A DNA stretch of 14,419 bases, from NCBI GenBank assembly GCA_029098205.1, contig JAQXNW010000015.1:1-14419 (forward strand). Reading direction: 5' to 3'. Origin of the DNA: Eubacteriales bacterium. Its GTDB lineage: Bacteria > Bacillota > Clostridia > Peptostreptococcales > Anaerovoracaceae. The notes under the pieces are model-generated. The model worked only from the letters and a program-made list of their open reading frames with translations, was not told the origin of the DNA and searched no databases. Positions within the stretch are counted from its first letter, which is position 1. Every line of letters starts with the position of its first letter. Both the position numbers and the translations under genes were made by a program. Below, piece by piece: positions 13,411-14,419 of the stretch.

Positions 13411-14419
13411 ATGATCAAACTGCATGACGGCGGCGTATATCTTGTTCACGGAACCGAAATCATTCCGAAGCAGGATGCCGCGAAAGTAGAAGCGCTGACC
13501 GGAAAGAAACCGAATCCGGAAGATGCGAAGAAAGGCACAATAGCCTATCAGATTCTGAAGAATCACAACCAGTCAGAGTCGATGGACAGTCTCCGCGTCC
13601 GTTTCGACGCGATGGTTTCCCACGATATTACATATGTAGTAATCATTCAGACTGCCCGGGCGTCCGGCATGGAAAAATTTCCCCTTCCTTATGTACTCAC
13701 CTGCTGCCATAACTCCCTTTGCGCGGTAGGCGGAACGATTAACGACGACGACCATTACTTCGGTCTTTCCGCTGCGAAGAAATACGGCGGAATCTATGTA
13801 CCGCCGCATATCGCGGTCTGCCATCAGTTCATGCGGGAAAACTTCGCGGGATGCGGCAAGATGATTCTCGGATCCGATTCCCATACGAGGTACGGCGCGC
13901 TCGGTACGATGGCGATCGGAGAAGGCGGCGGAGAACTTACGAAACAGCTTCTTTGCCAGACCTATGACGTGCAGTATCCAGGCGTCGTCGCGATTTATCT
14001 AACCGGAAAACCGCAGCCGTTCGTCGGTCCGCACGACATCGCTCTTTCGATTATCCGCGCCGTCTTCAAAAATGGATACGTGAAAAACAAGGTCATGGAA
14101 TTCGTCGGGCCCGGAGTCTCCTCAATGACGACCGATTACCGGAACGGCGTTGATGTCATGACGACGGAAACAACCTGCCTGTCTTCAATCTGGAGAACCG
14201 ATGAGGACACAAAGGACTTCCTCGAGCTTCATCACCGCAGCGATGAATACCGGAAGCTGGATCCGGAGGATGTCGCATACTATGACGGATGTGTCGAGGT
14301 TAATCTCAGCGAAATCCGTCCGATGATCGCTCTCCCCTTCCATCCTTCGAACGCGTTCACAATCGCGGAGTTTTCCGAGAATCTGGAAGACATTCTCCGT
14401 GAAACAGAGAAGAAAGCCG
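13411..14419 (+). CDS. Aconitase-superfamily hydratase, YbhJ type (5' part, cut by the window end)
   Basis: The first 336 codons of a protein of the aconitase superfamily, open to the end of the window. Members with this pattern are annotated hydratases (E. coli YbhJ-like, roughly 760 aa), with no firmly known substrate. Visible landmarks: T-C-C-H-N-S (97-102), G-G-T-I-N-D-D-D-H (107-115), Y-V-P-P-H (129-133), and the aconitase-type G-S-D-S-H-T-R-Y-G-A-L-G (154-165). The iron-sulfur cysteines of the superfamily would lie beyond the window, so an intact cluster cannot be checked. The start at 13411 has GGGGG 5 nt upstream, a modest ribosome binding site, and follows a good promoter. Citrate-cycle aconitase is less likely than the YbhJ group, judged from the N-terminus and the Cys-Cys-His-Asn segment. 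Confidence 0.88.
   Translation, partial: MIKLHDGGVYLVHGTEIIPKQDAAKVEALTGKKPNPEDAKKGTIAYQILKNHNQSESMDSLRVRFDAMVSHDITYVVIIQTARASGMEKFPLPYVLTCCHNSLCAVGGTINDDDHYFGLSAAKKYGGIYVPPHIAVCHQFMRENFAGCGKMILGSDSHTRYGALGTMAIGEGGGELTKQLLCQTYDVQYPGVVAIYLTGKPQPFVGPHDIALSIIRAVFKNGYVKNKVMEFVGPGVSSMTTDYRNGVDVMTTETTCLSSIWRTDEDTKDFLELHHRSDEYRKLDPEDVAYYDGCVEVNLSEIRPMIALPFHPSNAFTIAEFSENLEDILRETEKKA

Noticed and set aside
12718..13566. Long minus-strand reading frame (282 codons) opposite hsp20 and the start of the aconitase-like gene
   Set aside because: It runs across promoters, terminators and two plus-strand genes, and its translation is rich in Ser/Arg/Phe with no domain pattern: a shadow frame.
1..14419. CRISPR arrays, tRNA or rRNA genes, complete insertion sequences
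   Set aside because: No regular spacer-repeat pattern, cloverleaf or rRNA-like stretch, and no transposase or integrase frame was seen.

Overview
The window reads as chromosomal DNA of an anaerobic, moderately AT-rich Bacillota (Clostridia-like) organism. This rests on strong AGGAGG-type ribosome binding sites, a lipoprotein-type solute-binding protein, a CIRCE heat-shock operator, a sortase-like cell-wall anchor and Firmicute-style terminators. I cannot assign genus or species from the sequence alone.

Region 1 (52-5387, minus strand) is a compact five-gene operon. In transcription order it holds a creatinase/ectoine-hydrolase-like M24 protein, the TRAP small membrane subunit DctQ, the TRAP large membrane subunit DctM, an M20 amidohydrolase with intact metal ligands, and the TRAP solute-binding lipoprotein DctP. 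Spacings are 10-20 nt, or a 4-nt ATGA overlap. A 459-bp AT-rich intergenic region separates it from a divergent IclR-family regulator (5847-6650, plus). That region carries a set of TTCTG-N5-CAGAA sites, three of them spaced exactly 52 bp apart. Beyond iclR lies a noncoding hairpin-rich stretch and a bidirectional terminator. Next is a second M20 gene (6919-8100, minus) that is full length and under its own promoter, but has lost most catalytic residues. The cluster looks like a regulated uptake-and-hydrolysis pathway for a small, probably carboxylated amide, cyclic amidine or N-acyl amino acid. Import would be by TRAP, C-N bond cleavage by the M24 protein, deacylation by the M20 enzyme, and a non-catalytic M20 paralogue would act as partner or ligand binder. 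The substrate is not known; the ectoine comparison is inference.

Region 2 (8382-12162, minus) holds a secreted, probably wall-anchored calcineurin-like phosphoesterase with a strong terminator, and upstream of it a YibE/F-family multi-pass membrane protein.

Region 3 (12437-14419, plus) holds a class I small heat-shock protein gene behind a near-perfect CIRCE operator that overlaps a consensus sigma-A promoter. It is followed by two hairpins and then the 5' part of an aconitase-superfamily hydratase (YbhJ type) that runs off the window end.
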